Below are positions 22,924-35,250 of a DNA stretch of 64,000 nt, piece by piece. Made by a program: the position numbers and the translations under genes. Positions within the stretch are counted from its first letter, which is position 1. The number at the start of each line of letters is the position of its first letter. Below the pieces are notes generated by a model. The model was not told where the DNA came from. It ran no database searches and saw only the letters and a program-made list of their open reading frames with translations. Source of the DNA: Apodemus sylvaticus (taxonomy: Eukaryota > Chordata > Mammalia > Rodentia > Muridae); assembly GCF_947179515.1 (NCBI RefSeq), contig NC_067495.1:30759807-30823806 (forward strand). The letters are read 5' to 3'.

Positions 22924-24130
22924 ATGGCTAAAGGCAAACGTAGGAACGTTACTAACAGAAACCAAGGCATTATGGCAGCATCTGAACCCAATTCTCCAAC
23001 AACAGCAAGTCCTGGATACCCCAACACACCAGAAAAACAAGATTTGGATTTAAAATCACTGATCATGATGCTGGTTCAGGAACACATGAAGGACATACTT
23101 AAAGAAATTCAGGAGAAATGGATCAAAAATTAGAAGCCCTTACAAGGTAAACACAAAAATCATCGAAAGAAATTCAGGAGAATACAAAAGCCAATAAAGA
23201 GGAAACGAAAAAAATCACTTAAAGAAATACAGGAGAACTTTGATCAACAGGCAGAAGTCATGAAAGAGGAAACACAAAAATCTCTTAAAGAATTAGGGAA
23301 AACACAAACAAGCAAATGACAGAACTGAGCAAAAATTTCCAGGATCTAAAAACAGAAGTAGAAACAACTATGAAAGCACAAAGGGAGACAACTTTGGAGA
23401 TAGAAAACCTTGGGAAGAAATCAGGAACCATATATGCAAATATCAACAAGAGAATACAAAAGATAGAAGAAAGAATCTCAGATGCCGAAGATACCATAGA
23501 AATCATGGACTCAACAGTTAAAGAAAATGCAAAATGCAAAAGCTTGTAACCCAAAATATCCAGGAAATCCAGGACACAATGAGAAAGCCAAATCTAAGGA
23601 TTATAGGCATTGATGAGAGTGAAGATTTACAACTTAAAGGGCCAGCAAATATATTCAACAAAATTATGGAAGAAAACTTCCCTAACCTAAAGAGAGAGAT
23701 GTCCATGAATATACAAGAAGCCTACAGAACTCCAAACAGACTGGACCAGAACAGAAATACCTCTCGTCACATAATAATCAAAACCCTAAATGTACTAAAC
23801 AAAGAAAGGATACTTAGGGCAGTAAGAGAAAAAGGGCAAGTAACATATAAAGGAAAACCTATCAGAATTACACCAGATTTCTCACCAGAGACCATGAAAG
23901 CTAGAAGATCCTGGGCAGAGCTCATGCAGACTCTAAGAGAACACAAATGCCAGCCGAGACTACTATACCCAGCGAAACTCTCAATTACTATAGATGGAGA
24001 AACCAAGATATTCCATGACAAAACCAAATTTACACAATATCTTTCTACAAACCCATCCCTACAAAGGATAATAGGGGGGAAACACCATTACAACGAGGGA
24101 AACTATACCCTGGAAAGAGCAGGATATTAA
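22924..24130 (+). pseudogene. L1 ORF1 pseudogene of nested L1
   Basis: Starts ATGGCTAAAGGCAAACGTAG. The first 69 codons are open, then frame breaks near 23,131 and 23,300. The C-terminal half is open from 23,534 to 24,130, covering the RRM-like and C-terminal domains. The coiled coil carries the same KEIQEN-type repeats as the 36,431 copy. A one-base loss near 23,540 splits coiled coil from RRM. Confidence 0.88.
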
Positions 24131-24187
24131 GCTTCTTTCATCAAACCCAAAGAAGATAAACACACACGTATAAAATTAAAATCAAAA

Positions 24188-27100
24188 ATGATAGGAAGCA
24201 ATAACCACTACTCCTTGATATCTTTTAACATCAATGGACTCAATTCCCCAATAAAAAGATATAGACTAACAGACTGGTTACATAAACAGGACCCTACATT
24301 TTGCTGCATACAGGAAACACACCTCAGTGTCAAAGACAAAAACTACCTTAGAGTAAAAGGCTGGAAGACAATTCTACAAGCAAATGGTCCCAGGAAACAA
24401 GCCAGAGTTGCCATTCTAATTTCAGATAAAATTGACTTTCAACCTAATGTCATCAAAAGAGACATGGAAGGTCACTACTTGATGGTCAAAGAAAAATCCA
24501 ACAAGAAGAACTCTCAATCCTGAACATCTGTGCCCCAAATACAAGGGCACCCTCATTCATAAAAGAAACTTTACTAAAGCTCAAAGTACACATTGCACCT
24601 AACACAATAATTGTGGGTGACTTCAACACTCCACTCTCACCAATGGACCGATCAGGAAAGCAGAAACTAAACAGGGAGACAATGAGACTAATTGAAGCTT
24701 TGAACCAATTGGAGTTAACAGATATATATGGAACTTTTCATCCCAAAGCAAAAGAATATACCTTTTTCTCAGCACGTCATGGTACCTTCTCCAAAAATAG
24801 ATCATATAGTTGGTCACAAGACAGACCTCAACAAATATAAGAAGATTGAAATAATCCCATGCCTATCAGATCACTATGGAGTAAAAGTGGTCTTTAGTAA
24901 CAGTAAAAACAACAGAAAGCCCACATACACATGGAAACTGAACAATACTCTACTCAATGATACCTTGGTCAAGGAAGAAATAAAGAAAGAAATCAAAGAT
25001 TTCTTAGAATTTAATGAAAATGAAGGCACAACATACCCAAATCTCTGGGACACAATGAAAGCAGTGCTAAGAGGAAAACGCATAGCTTTTAGTGCCTCCA
25101 AAAAGAAATTCAAGAGAGCATACTCTAGAAGATTAATGGAATAACTGAAAGCCCTGGAACAAGAAGAAGCTAATTCATCCAGGAGGAGAAGAAGACAGGA
25201 AATCATCAAACTCAGGGCTGAAATCAATCCAGGAGAAACCAAGAGAACCGTACAAAGAATCAACAAGATCAAAAGCTGGTTCTTTGAAAAAAATCAACAA
25301 GATAGATAAACCCTTAGCCAGACTAACCAAAGGGCACAGAGGAAGTATCCAAATTAAGAAAATTAGAAATGAAAACGGAGATATTACAACAGAAACCGAG
25401 GAAATTCATAAAATCATCAGATCCTATTACAAAAACCTGTACTCAACACAACTGGAGAATCTGGAGGAAACAGACATTTTCTTAGACGGATACCAATTAC
25501 CAAAATTAAACCAGGATCATATAGGTCATCTAAACAGACCCATAACCCCTAAAGAAATAGAAGGGGTCATAGATAGGCTTCCGACCAAAAAAAGCACAGG
25601 ACCAGATGGTTTCAGTGCAGAATTCTATCAGACCTTCAAAGAAGACTTAACACAAATACTCTTCAAACTTTTCCACCAAATAGAAACAGAAGGAACACTA
25701 CCCAACTCCTTCTTCGAAGCCACTATTACGCTGATACCAAAACCACACAAAGATCCAACTAAGAAAGAGAATTTCAGGCCAATTTCCCTTATGAATATCG
25801 ATGCAAAAATACTAAATAAAATTCTTGCCCACCGAATCCAAGAACACATAAAAAACGATCATCCACCATGATCAAGTAGGCTTCATCCCACGGATGCAGG
25901 GATGGTTCAATATAAGGAAATCCATAAATGCTATCCACTACATGAACAAATTCAAAGAAAAAAACACATGATCATTTCATTAGATGCTGAAAAAGCATTT
26001 GACAAAATTCAGCATCCTTTCATGCTAAAAGTCGTGGAAAGGACAAGAATTCAAGGCCCATATCTAAACATAGTAAAAGCAATATACAGCAAACTGGTAG
26101 CCAACATCAAACTAAACGGAGAGAAACTTGAAGCAATCCCACTAAAATCAGGGACTAGACAAGGCTGCCCCCTCTCTCCATATCTTTTCAATATAGTTCT
26201 TGAAGTCCTAGCTAGAACAATTAGACAACATAAAGAAGTCAAAGGAATACAAATTGGAAAGGAAAAAGTCAAACTATCACTATTTGCAGATGATATGATC
26301 CTATACTTAAGTGACCCTAAAAACTCTACTAGAGAACTCCTACAGCTGATAAAAAACTTCAGCAAAGTGGCTGGCTACAAAATCAACGCAAGCAAATCAG
26401 TAGCCTTTATATATTCAAAGGATAAGCAGACTGAGAAAGAAATTAGGGAAATGGCCCCCTTCACAACAACTACAAACAGCATAAAGTATCTTGGGGTGAC
26501 TCTAACCAAACAAGTGAAAGACCTATATGACAAGAACTTCAGATCTCTGAAGAAGGAAATCAAAGAAGATCTCAGAAAATAGAAAAATCTTCCATGCTTC
26601 TGGATAGGCAGGATTAATATAGTTAAAATGGCCATCTTGCCAAAGGCAATCTACAGATTCAATGCTATCCCCATAAAAATCCCAACCCATTTCTTCATAG
26701 AGCTAGAAAGAGCAATTCTCAAATTCATCTGGAATAACAAAAAAAACCAGGATAGCTAAAACTATTCTCAACAGTAAAAGAACTTCAAGGGGATTCAGTA
26801 TGCCAGACTTTAAACTCTACTACAGAGCAATAGTGATAAAAACTGCATGGTATTGGTACAATATCAGGCAAGCAGATCAATGGAATAGGATAGAAGATCC
26901 AGAAATGAACCCACACACTTATGGTCACTTGGTCTTCGACAAAGGAGTTGAAAGCATCCAGAGGAAAAAAGATAGTCTTTTCAACAAATGGTGCTGGTTC
27001 AATTAGAGGTCAGCATGCAGAAGAATGCGCATCGATCCATTCTTATCTCCTTGTACCAAGCTCAACTCCAAATGGATCAAGGACCTCTACATAAAACCTG

Positions 27101-28009
27101 ACACACTGAAACTAATCGAAAAGAAGCTGGGGAAGACCCTGGAGGACATGGGCACAAGGGAAATGTTCCTGAATAGAACACCAATAGCTTATGCTCTAAG
27201 ATCAAGAATTGACAAATGGGACCTCATAAAACTACAAAATTTCTGTAAGGCAAAGGACACTGTCAAAAGGACAAAACATCAACCAACAGACTGGGGAAGG
27301 ATCTTCACCAACCCTAGATCCAACAGAGGGCTAATATCTAATATATACAAAGAACTCAAGAAAGTAGAACCCAGAGAAACAAATAACCCCATTAAAAAGT
27401 GGGGTATGGAGCTAAACAAAGATTTTTCACATGACAAACTTTGGAGAGCTGAGAAACACCTTAAGAAATGTGCAACATCATTAATCATTACGGAAATGCA
27501 ACTCAAAACAACCCTGAGATTTCACCTCACACCAGTCAGAATGGCTAAGGTCAAAAACTCAGGAGACAGCAGGTGTTGGAGAGGATATGGAAAAAGGAAC
27601 ACTCCTTCACAGCTGGTGGGATTGCAAGATGGTGCGACCACTTTGGAAATCAGTCTGGCAGTTCCTCATAAAACTGGGCATGTCACTTCCTGAGGACCCT
27701 CTTATACCACTCCTGGGCATATATCCAGAGGATTCTTCTGCATGCGATAAGGACACATGCTCCACTATGTTCATAGCAGCCCTATTTGTAGGAGCCAGAA
27801 GCTGGAAAGAACCTAGGTGTCCTTCAACGGAGGAATGGATACAAAAAATGTGGTATATTTACAGAATGGAGTACTATCCAGCCATTAGAAATAATGAATT
27901 CATGAAATTCTTAGACAAATGGATGGAGCTGGAGAACATAATACTAAGTGAGGTAACCCAGTCTCAAATGATCAATCATGGTATGCACTCACTGATAAGT
28001 GGATATTAG
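24188..28009 (+). pseudogene. L1 ORF2 pseudogene of nested L1
   Basis: Endonuclease region from 24,188. Frameshifts or stops near 24,500, 24,800, 25,141, 25,290 and 25,860. The reverse-transcriptase region keeps TGPDGFSAEFYQ (about 25,600), SLDAEKAFDKIQ (about 25,980) and the catalytic FADD (about 26,284). Stops occur at 26,580 and 27,004, and a frameshift near 27,600 hits the C-terminal cysteine motif. In a live element this protein nicks DNA and copies L1 RNA in place; here it cannot be made whole. Confidence 0.88.
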
Positions 28010-28270
28010 CCTAGAAACTTTGAATACCCAGGACATAATCCACAAATTAAATGATGTCCAAAAAGAATGGAGGAGTGGCCCCTGGTTCTGCAAAGACTCA
28101 GTGCAAGCGTATAGGGGAATTCCAGAACAGGGAAGTGGGAAGGGGTGGATGGAAGAACAGGGGGACGGAAGAGGGCTTATGGGACTTGTGGGGAGTGGGG
28201 ACCCAGAAAAGGGGAAATCATTTGAAATGTAAATAAAAAATATATCAATAAAAAAAAGAACACCCATGGC

Positions 28271-29080
28271 TTATGCTCTAAGAACAAGAGTTGACAAATG
28301 GGACCTCATAAAACTGCAAAGCTTCTGTAAAGCAAAGGTCGCTGTCAATAGGACAAAACAGCAACCAACAGATTGAGAAAAGATCTTTACCAATCCCACA
28401 TCCGAAAAAGGAATAATATCCAATGTATACAAAGAACTCAAGAATTTAGACTCCAGAGACTCTAATAACCCTTTTAAAAAATGGGGTACAGAGCTAAACA
28501 GGGAATTCTCAACTGAGGAAACACGAATGGCTCTGAAGCATGTAAAGAAATGTTCAGCATCCTTAGTTATCAGGGAAATGCAAATCAAAACAACCATAAG
28601 ATTTCACCTCACACCAGTCAGAACTGCTAAGATGAAAAACTCAGGGGACAGCAGATACTAGAGAAGATGTGGAAAAAGAGGAATACTTCTCCATTGCTTG
28701 TGGGATTGCAAGCTGGTAAAACTGCTCTGGAAATCAGTCTGGAGGTTCCTCAGAAAATTAGACATGGTACTACCTGAGGACCCAGCTAAACCACTCCTGG
28801 ACATATGCCCAGAAGATGCTCCAACATGTAATAAGGACATGTGCTTCACTATGATCATAGCAGCCTTATTTATAATAGCCAGAAGCTGGAACGAACCTAG
28901 ATGTCCTTCAACAGAAGAATGGATACAGAAATTGTGGTATAAATATACAATGGAGTACAATTCAGCTATTAAAACCAATGACTTCATGAAATTTTTAGGC
29001 AAATGGATGGAAATAGGAAATATCATCCTGAATGAAGTAACCCAATCACAAAGAACACACATGGTATGCAATCATTGATA
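28271..29080 (+). pseudogene. ORF2 C-terminus of host L1, resumed
   Basis: The reading matches the ORF2 C-terminal domain at 4,140-4,970 and 27,180-28,009. It starts in the codon series for PIAYALR that was cut at 22,261. It has stops near 28,373 and 28,660, and a readable stretch at 28,698-29,078. Followed by the host L1 3'UTR. Confidence 0.85.
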
Positions 29081-29834
29081 AGTGGATATTAGCCCAAAAG
29101 CTCAAAATAAACAAGTTACAATTCATAGACCACAGGAAGCGCAAGAAGAAGGAAGACTGAAGTGGGGGTGCTTGGTTTCCTCTGAGAAAGGAAACAAAAT
29201 ACTCACAGGAGCCATTATGGAGACAAAGCTTAAAGCAGAGACTGAAGAAAAGGCCACCCAGAGACTGTCCTACCTGGGGATTCGTCCTAGAAACAGTCTT
29301 CAACACCATTATGGACAACAAGAAGTGCATACCGAAAGGAGCCTGTTATTGTTGTCTCTGGAGGGGCCCTGCCAGAGACCTCCCAGATACAAAGGCAGAT
29401 GCTACAGCCAACCACTGGACTGAGCGTGGGGTCCCCAAGGGAGGAGTTGAAGGGCAAACTGGAGGAGCTGAAGGGGATTGCAGTCCTATGGGAAGAACAA
29501 TGATGTCAGTCACCCAGACACCCCCAGGATAGCCAAGGACTAAACCATCAACCAAGGGATACACATAGTTCCAGCCAGAAGTGTGGCAGAAGAATGCTTG
29601 TCAGGCATTAGTGGAAGGAGAGGTCCTTGGTCCTGTGAAGGCGCAATAGATTCCCCAGCGTGGAGAAATTGAAGGGGGGTATGTGGGAGTGGGTCGGGTG
29701 GAGGGACATATTCTTGGAGGCATGGGGTAGGAGGAGGGGTTGGATGTTTACTGGGAGTGGGGAAACCCAGAAAGTTTTTAGCATTTGAAATTTAAATGAA
29801 GAATATATTCAATAAAAAATTATGTGGGGAAAAA

Positions 29835-31533
29835 AGAACTAAACAGAATTCACAACAGAGGGATCTGGAGTAACTGAGAAGTAATTAAAGAAATGTTCAG
29901 AGTCCTTAGTAATCAAGAAAATGTGAATCAAAATGACCCTGATATTCTAAATTACACCATTCAGAATGGCTAAGATCAAACACATAGATGACAGCACATG
30001 TTGGAGAGGATGTGGAAAAAGAGGAACACGCCTCAATTGCTGGTAGGATTGCAAACTGGTATAACCACTCTGGAAATCAATCTGGAGGTTCCTCAGAAAA
30101 ATGGAAATAGATCTACCTGAAAACCCAGCAATATCACTCTTTGGCATATACCTCAAAGATGTTCCACCATGCCACAGGGGCACGTGCACCACTATGTTCA
30201 TAGAGGCCTTCATTTGTGATAGCCAGAAGCTGGAAACTACCCAGATGCCCCACAGCATAAGAATGGATACAAAAAATTAGGTTCATTTGCACAATGGAAT
30301 ACTACTCAGCTATTAAGAAAGAAGACATCATGAGTTCTGCAGGCAAATGGATGGAAATAGAAAAAAATCATCCTGAGCAAAGTAACTCAGACCCAAAAGG
30401 ACAAGCATGGCATATACTCACTAATAAGTGGATATTAGACAAAAAAAAAAAAAAAAAAAAAAACAAAAAAAAAAAAACGTACACAGTTACAAGGATGCCA
30501 TCCGCAGAACTCAAGAAGGTTAACAAGCCAAGGGGTCCACGTGAGGATGCCTCAATCCCACTTGGGAAGAGAAATAAAGCAATCATGGGGGAAGGCAGAA
30601 AGAGGGAGGGACCTAGGTGGGAGAGGGAAAGTGAAGGGCAAAAGGGGGAACATCATCAGACATTAGGGGGGAAACAGAACTGAAGCCCTGAGGGCTAGAA
30701 GACAGAATGAGTAGGAAGTATGAGGGAGTGCGGGGGACCCTCCGGAATGTACCAGAGACCTGGGAAGCTAGAGACTCTCAGGACTCAAAGGGAGGGACCG
30801 TAGATGAAATGCCCTACAGTGGGGGGAGGGAAATTGTAGAGTCCCCCTCCAGTAGAAAGACAGAGCATCAAGTGGAGGGATGCAGTTGTCATCCCACAGT
30901 CAAAAACCCTTGACCCAGAATTATTCCTATCTAAAAGAACTGTAGGGACAAAAACAGAAAAGAACCTGAGGAAAGGAGGTCCAATGAAAGGCCAAAATTG
31001 GGATACAGCTCAAGGAGAAGCTCTAAGGTCTGACACTATTACTGGTGCTATGGTGTGCTTACAAACAGGGTCCTAGCATGACTGTCCTCCAAGAGGCCCA
31101 ACAATCAGCTGAAAGAGTCAGATGCAGATATCTGAACCCAATGAATGGACAGAGGACAGGGACTCATGTGGATAAATTAGGGAAAAGCAGGAAGAAGCTG
31201 AGGAGAAGGGCAGGGCTATATGAAAACCAGTAGTATCAACTAACCTGGACCACCAAGAACTCTGGGACACTGAGCCACCAACAAGGCAGCATAAATCAAC
31301 TGATATGAGGGCCCCAACACACATACAGCTGATGACTACACGGTCTGGTCTCAGTGAGAGAAGGACAATAAACCCTCAAGCAACTTGAAGCTCCAGGGAG
31401 TGAGAAGAGTTGTGGGGTGGGGAAATACTCTTGGATGGGGGTTTGAAGGGAAAATGTTTGGGAGTAGGAACAGTCACAAGGAAGCCCAGGAAAGCTATAA
31501 AGACTGGATTATTTTAAAAAGATGAATAATAAT
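29835..31533 (+). mobile_element. Old L1 3' fragment (Lx-like)
   Basis: Begins in the ORF2 C-terminus (29,835-30,430, strongly decayed) and passes an A-rich expansion (30,441-30,477). It then enters a long 3'UTR with GAACTCAAGAAGGTTAACAAG and GAGGATGCCTCAATCCCACTT, typical in order of old murine Lx L1s. The tail reaches a (AAT)n run at 31,524-31,533, continuing at 31,900-31,912 beyond a solo LTR. Confidence 0.75.
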
Positions 31534-31899
31534 TGTTGGTTTCTGTGCAAATGTCCTGTCTGCTCACCATGCTCGCTCACACACACACCAAGCATGCTGT
31601 GGGGATGCGGTGGAGCCGCAGGCCTCAATGAGATACACAAGGCCAAACAGTTCCATGTGGGACTTTATTTAAGATGGGAAGGGCTAGCGGGCGGGAAGGA
31701 AGGAGAGAAAGAGAAAAGAGAAAAAGAGAATGGGGAAGAAGCACTGCCTGGTTATATACCGGTGGTGACATAATTACAGGTAAAGGTAGGCTATGGAATT
31801 CTGGGTAAACGGCACCTGTTGCCCTGGCAACAGACCTATACATTGTCTTAATTGTTGCTTGTATGGCGTCACAAGCTTTGCAGGCCTCGGGAACCTACA
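31534..31899 (-). mobile_element. Solo LTR, minus orientation
   Basis: On the minus strand it starts TGTAGGTTCCCGAGGCC and ends AACCAACA (366 bp). It has a TATATAA box (about 31,757), a pyrimidine-rich stretch, and AATAAA (about 31,671) before a GT-rich end. Flanks are ATAAT (31,529-31,533) and ATAAT (31,900-31,904), a possible 5-bp target duplication, though the site is (AAT)n so this is weak. No internal retroviral sequence is attached. Family not assigned. Confidence 0.75.
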
Positions 31900-33959
31900 A
31901 TAATAATGATGATATTGATAACAGACCTCCAAATGTTTGTAATCAGCAAGTATGACTCATAATTCTTCACAACATAACTTGCATGGCAATAAATGCTGAG
32001 GAAGGAAGAGCAGCAGGGAACTAATGAGCAACTCTGTCAAATTCAGAACATGCAGAGAGTACAAACTAATAAAGTAGAAAGAAGCACTCAAAAGTAGTGT
32101 GACTATGAGACACATGAGAAACGAGGAGACACGGGTTGGGTGGAAAATTGGTTGCTCCAAAATAAGCACAAATGAGTGCCATCCTGGGAGCTCTCCACAT
32201 ACTTCATGTGCACAGACCAGTATTCACTAAGCTGTACAATCCCTACCCACTGATAACTAGAACAACTGATTCATACATCCATCCAGCTTATCACAGAGAA
32301 ATGGAAAAGTAACAAAATTCCTATATCATTCCAAGGCAACAGTTTGCCCAAAAACCTGGATACCCTGACTAAATACAACTTCTACTTTAAGTTTATACCC
32401 ACAGCAGGTCTGGTACTTTGGGTGGAATAATTCTCAGGTTCAATGGACTATCTTCCTTGGTCTCATTTATCTTGCAGCATCCCAAAGCATTACTATGCAT
32501 CTGCAAACAATCAAACCTCACACACAAAAGCAAATGCCACCATGATGTGGGAGACTAAATAACAAAAGTAATTTTTTGTTTCCCCCCCCACAAGTCAAGC
32601 ACACACCAGGTTCCTATAGGAGAGGGAACAAAACAGAATACTGCTGAGGTGTCAGGAACTCCTTGTCACCCATGCTCAGAAACTACATACACAGATATAG
32701 CCAGTACCATTTTGGGAAAGTGCATCTAAGACGCATATAACAAATATGGAAATCCAAAACATGGATAAGGAAAGTCCAAACAACTGGACAAAATATGATG
32801 GGTCCTCACAGGCTTCCCAAAAAAGACAGTGGATAACAGCATGAGAAAGAACTTGTAAGGGGGAGGGAGGGAGAGAATGAAGTATATATTTCATGAGGCC
32901 CACCCCTATAATCCTAGCAGTACAAAGGAAGGCAAGGCACTGCCATCCCTGCACTAGCAAAAAGGCAGCAGGAGCTCAGCACAGATGTTAATCTCAAAAT
33001 TATGCTTCCAAAGAAGAACAAAAATTATCCAGAGTGAGTATGGTCATATGCTTTAAATCACAGCATTCCAGAGTCTGTGGTGAGCATATACAGGCTTCCA
33101 CTCAAGTCAAGGACACTATAAGACAATGTCACAATCTGTTTTTCCTCCAGAGCAATTTGAAGTCTGGACCTGAAAATTTAAAAAGACCTGATTCTAAATA
33201 ACAATGTAAAACAGGACATCAACTCTAGCAAGCCTGAAGGTGTATCTATGCTCCTGAGGAGAAACTGCATAAAAACAGAAAACTGAAAAGGAGTAACACC
33301 ATAAGGTGCTTAGTACCAAATATGACAAATACCTTCAATCAGAAAACCAACAGACTGTACTGAAAGAACCAACTCCAGAAAACTCTCATTGGTAATCTCT
33401 AAGCCTATAGGAAGCACAAGAGCTCACAGCCCCAGGGACACAAATATATAGAGGAAACATAAAATATACTCTGTACTTCTCATTCTGTCTTCCTATCTCT
33501 GTCACTGTCATTCTCTCTCTCTCTTATTCTTTGTGATTCTTGAAATCTTGCTTTGTCTGAGTCTCTCCGATTCACTATGTAACTCTCTGTATTTCTCTTA
33601 CACACAGACAGAAATACAGGCACTCAAACATGCAGGCACCCACGCTACAGGACACACACACAAAGCCTCTCTATCTACAAGTAAAACAACATATTGGACA
33701 TTATTGCAGATGTGTTCTAATACCACAAACAATTGCTATGGTTCATCAGTACTGCAAAATTCATGAAATCTACCACAATCCATTGCTGAACATGAGAGCA
33801 TAGATCAAAGAAACCTTTACAAATAATTGCCAGGATGATCAACCCCGATCCACCCAGATTCATCAATTACAATTGGGATATACTATTTGCTATACTTTTT
33901 GTACTCCAAAAATAATCCCTTAAAATATGCAGGCTTAAGAATAGAAACAAACTGGATAA

Positions 33960-34370
33960 AATCAGAAGTTAGAATGGAAAGAATTTAGGAAATGGAGACA
34001 AGGTGAGAATATTACAAAACCTGGAAAAGATACATGAGATAACATAAAGGTGCAGGAATGAAGATGAGAAAGCCTGAAAAGAATGAGGGTAGGAATAAGA
34101 TACGAAGGAAGACAGGGGAGAAAGGGTGAGAAGGACAGTAAGAGACAAAGGGGTAGGGCAGGGAGAAAGCAAACTTCACCATGCACCTAAGGAACCTAAG
34201 GAAAAACAGACAAGAACAAGAAAGGCCAGGGAAGGAGGGGCAGATCTTGGAAGGAGGCAGAGTGGAGGGAAGAGGTAAAAGGTGTGAAAAGGCTGTGAGA
34301 TAGAGAGAGGACACAGGAAAGGAACATGGAAAAGGGAACAAGGGAAGGAAGGAAACCACTCCCAACAGTT
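33960..34370. repeat. Polypurine tract, unit 2
   Basis: Counterpart of 2,100-2,540. The left part (33,960-34,215) differs clearly from unit 1, while from about 34,216 onward it becomes almost identical. This marks the sharp left edge of the conserved island. Confidence 0.7.
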
Positions 34371-35090
34371 TCCAACAAGCAGCAGCAACAACATTAAAAA
34401 ATCACTCCGAATGGGAAAAACTGGTCTTAAACATCCCAAATACATAATAAACCTAGCCTGGGATAAGAGCCCCACCACCTCATCCCCTAGGCTTAAGGGA
34501 GAAGCCGAGGAACTAGAAAGTTCCAGAAGCCCCGAAGGCCCACATTGAAGTGAGAGGGCCAAACAGCCTGAGGAGATACGGAGTTTCTGGGCCGACTCCC
34601 GAGAAAAGGTCTACTCACTGCCATGGTGAGCAGAGGGGTGCACTGGGCCGAAACCCGCACTCGGAATCACAGGAGAGGGCCCTCAACTCGGAGAAAGTCC
34701 ACCAGCCAGGCAAGAAAACATGCTTAAGGCCTCAGCGCCTTGGCACCACAGCCTCTGGCCCAACGGCCCAAGCTGCCAATCAGACAACAGGGATTTCTAG
34801 GAACCAGAAGTGAGCAACATCCTCTGCCGCCCCCTACAGGCAGGACTTAAAGGAGCCGGCTGCAGGAGTAATGGGCAGGGCATAAAAGGAGTCTGCTGCA
34901 TGGGGGGTGGGGGGGCGCGGCGAGGAAATGGGAGGGGCTTAAAAGGATCCCACTGCACAGAGAATGGAACCAGGATGCAGATTTGCAGAAGCTGGCTCCA
35001 GGAGGCCAAGTACAGGGACACCCAGGCTCTTGGACACTTAAACACCAACACACATCATACTTTTGGGTCACAGAAGTATTAGAGGAACTT
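34370..35090 (-). promoter_or_regulatory. Promoter island and candidate exon 1, unit 2 (CpG-decayed)
   Basis: Same layout as unit 1: minus ATG at 34,624-34,622, GCA, donor-like GTGAGT from 34,618; CCAAT at 34,776-34,780. Several CpGs of the other units are TG or CA here. One change converts the ETS motif ACCGGAAGTG to ACCAGAAGTG (34,803-34,812). Others fall at 34,700-34,730 and 34,745-34,775. This pattern fits germline methylation and loss of promoter function in this copy. Confidence 0.55.
34840..34967. repeat. 36-bp promoter minisatellite, about 3 copies (unit 2)
   Basis: Three copies, the middle one expanded by a G-rich tract (34,900-34,925). The last copy reads GGATCCCACTGC instead of GGAGCCTGCTGC, a change shared with unit 3. 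Confidence 0.8.
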
Positions 35091-35236
35091 ATACATGATC
35101 GATAACCAAGGTTAGTTGAAAAGCACAGAACTACCTTTTAACACAGACTAAAGAGGAAGAAATATCCAAATCGTATCACTTCTTAGTATTCGGCTACAAA
35201 TACTCTACTTGCAAAGTGGGCACCAGGGAAAGATTT

Positions 35237-35250
35237 AACAAGGGTGAAGG
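35237..35250. repeat. Target-site duplication of unit 2 L1, left copy
   Basis: AACAAGGGTGAAGG here and at 41,883-41,896. The left flank ATTT/AACA is a typical L1 endonuclease site. The matching empty site is seen in unit 1 near 3,437-3,450. Confidence 0.92.

Larger units (their letters stand above)
22262..28256 (+). mobile_element. Full-length L1 nested in an older L1
   Basis: About 6.0 kb: a 5'UTR with two tandem monomers (period about 197 bp; GAAGCCCC at 22,274 and 22,471), ORF1 from 22,924, ORF2 from 24,188, a short 3'UTR with GTGGCCCCTGGTTCTG, and an AATAAA-rich end. It is flanked by a 14-bp target-site duplication within the host L1. Both ORFs have frame breaks, so it is not active now. 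Confidence 0.92.
17050..29820 (+). mobile_element. Long L1 (host of nested insertions), split by three elements
   Basis: One L1 read in pieces: end of 5'UTR and ORF1 (17,050-18,296), foreign 3'UTR piece (18,297-18,968), end of ORF1 and first part of ORF2 (18,969-20,537), B1 (20,538-20,735), ORF2 (20,736-22,261), a full-length L1 (22,262-28,256), then ORF2 C-terminus (28,257-29,080) and 3'UTR (29,080-29,820). Its 3'UTR is the murine Lx/L1_Mus-like type with motifs CCACCCAGAGACTG and ACCATCAACCAAGG. This differs from the shorter 3'UTR of the element nested in it. ORFs are broken by many stops. Confidence 0.85.

Noticed and set aside
30441..30477. A possible poly(A) tail marking the end of an L1 insertion
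   Set aside because: Sequence after it continues as the normal old-L1 3'UTR and there is no target duplication, so it is better read as expansion of an A-rich site within the 3'UTR.
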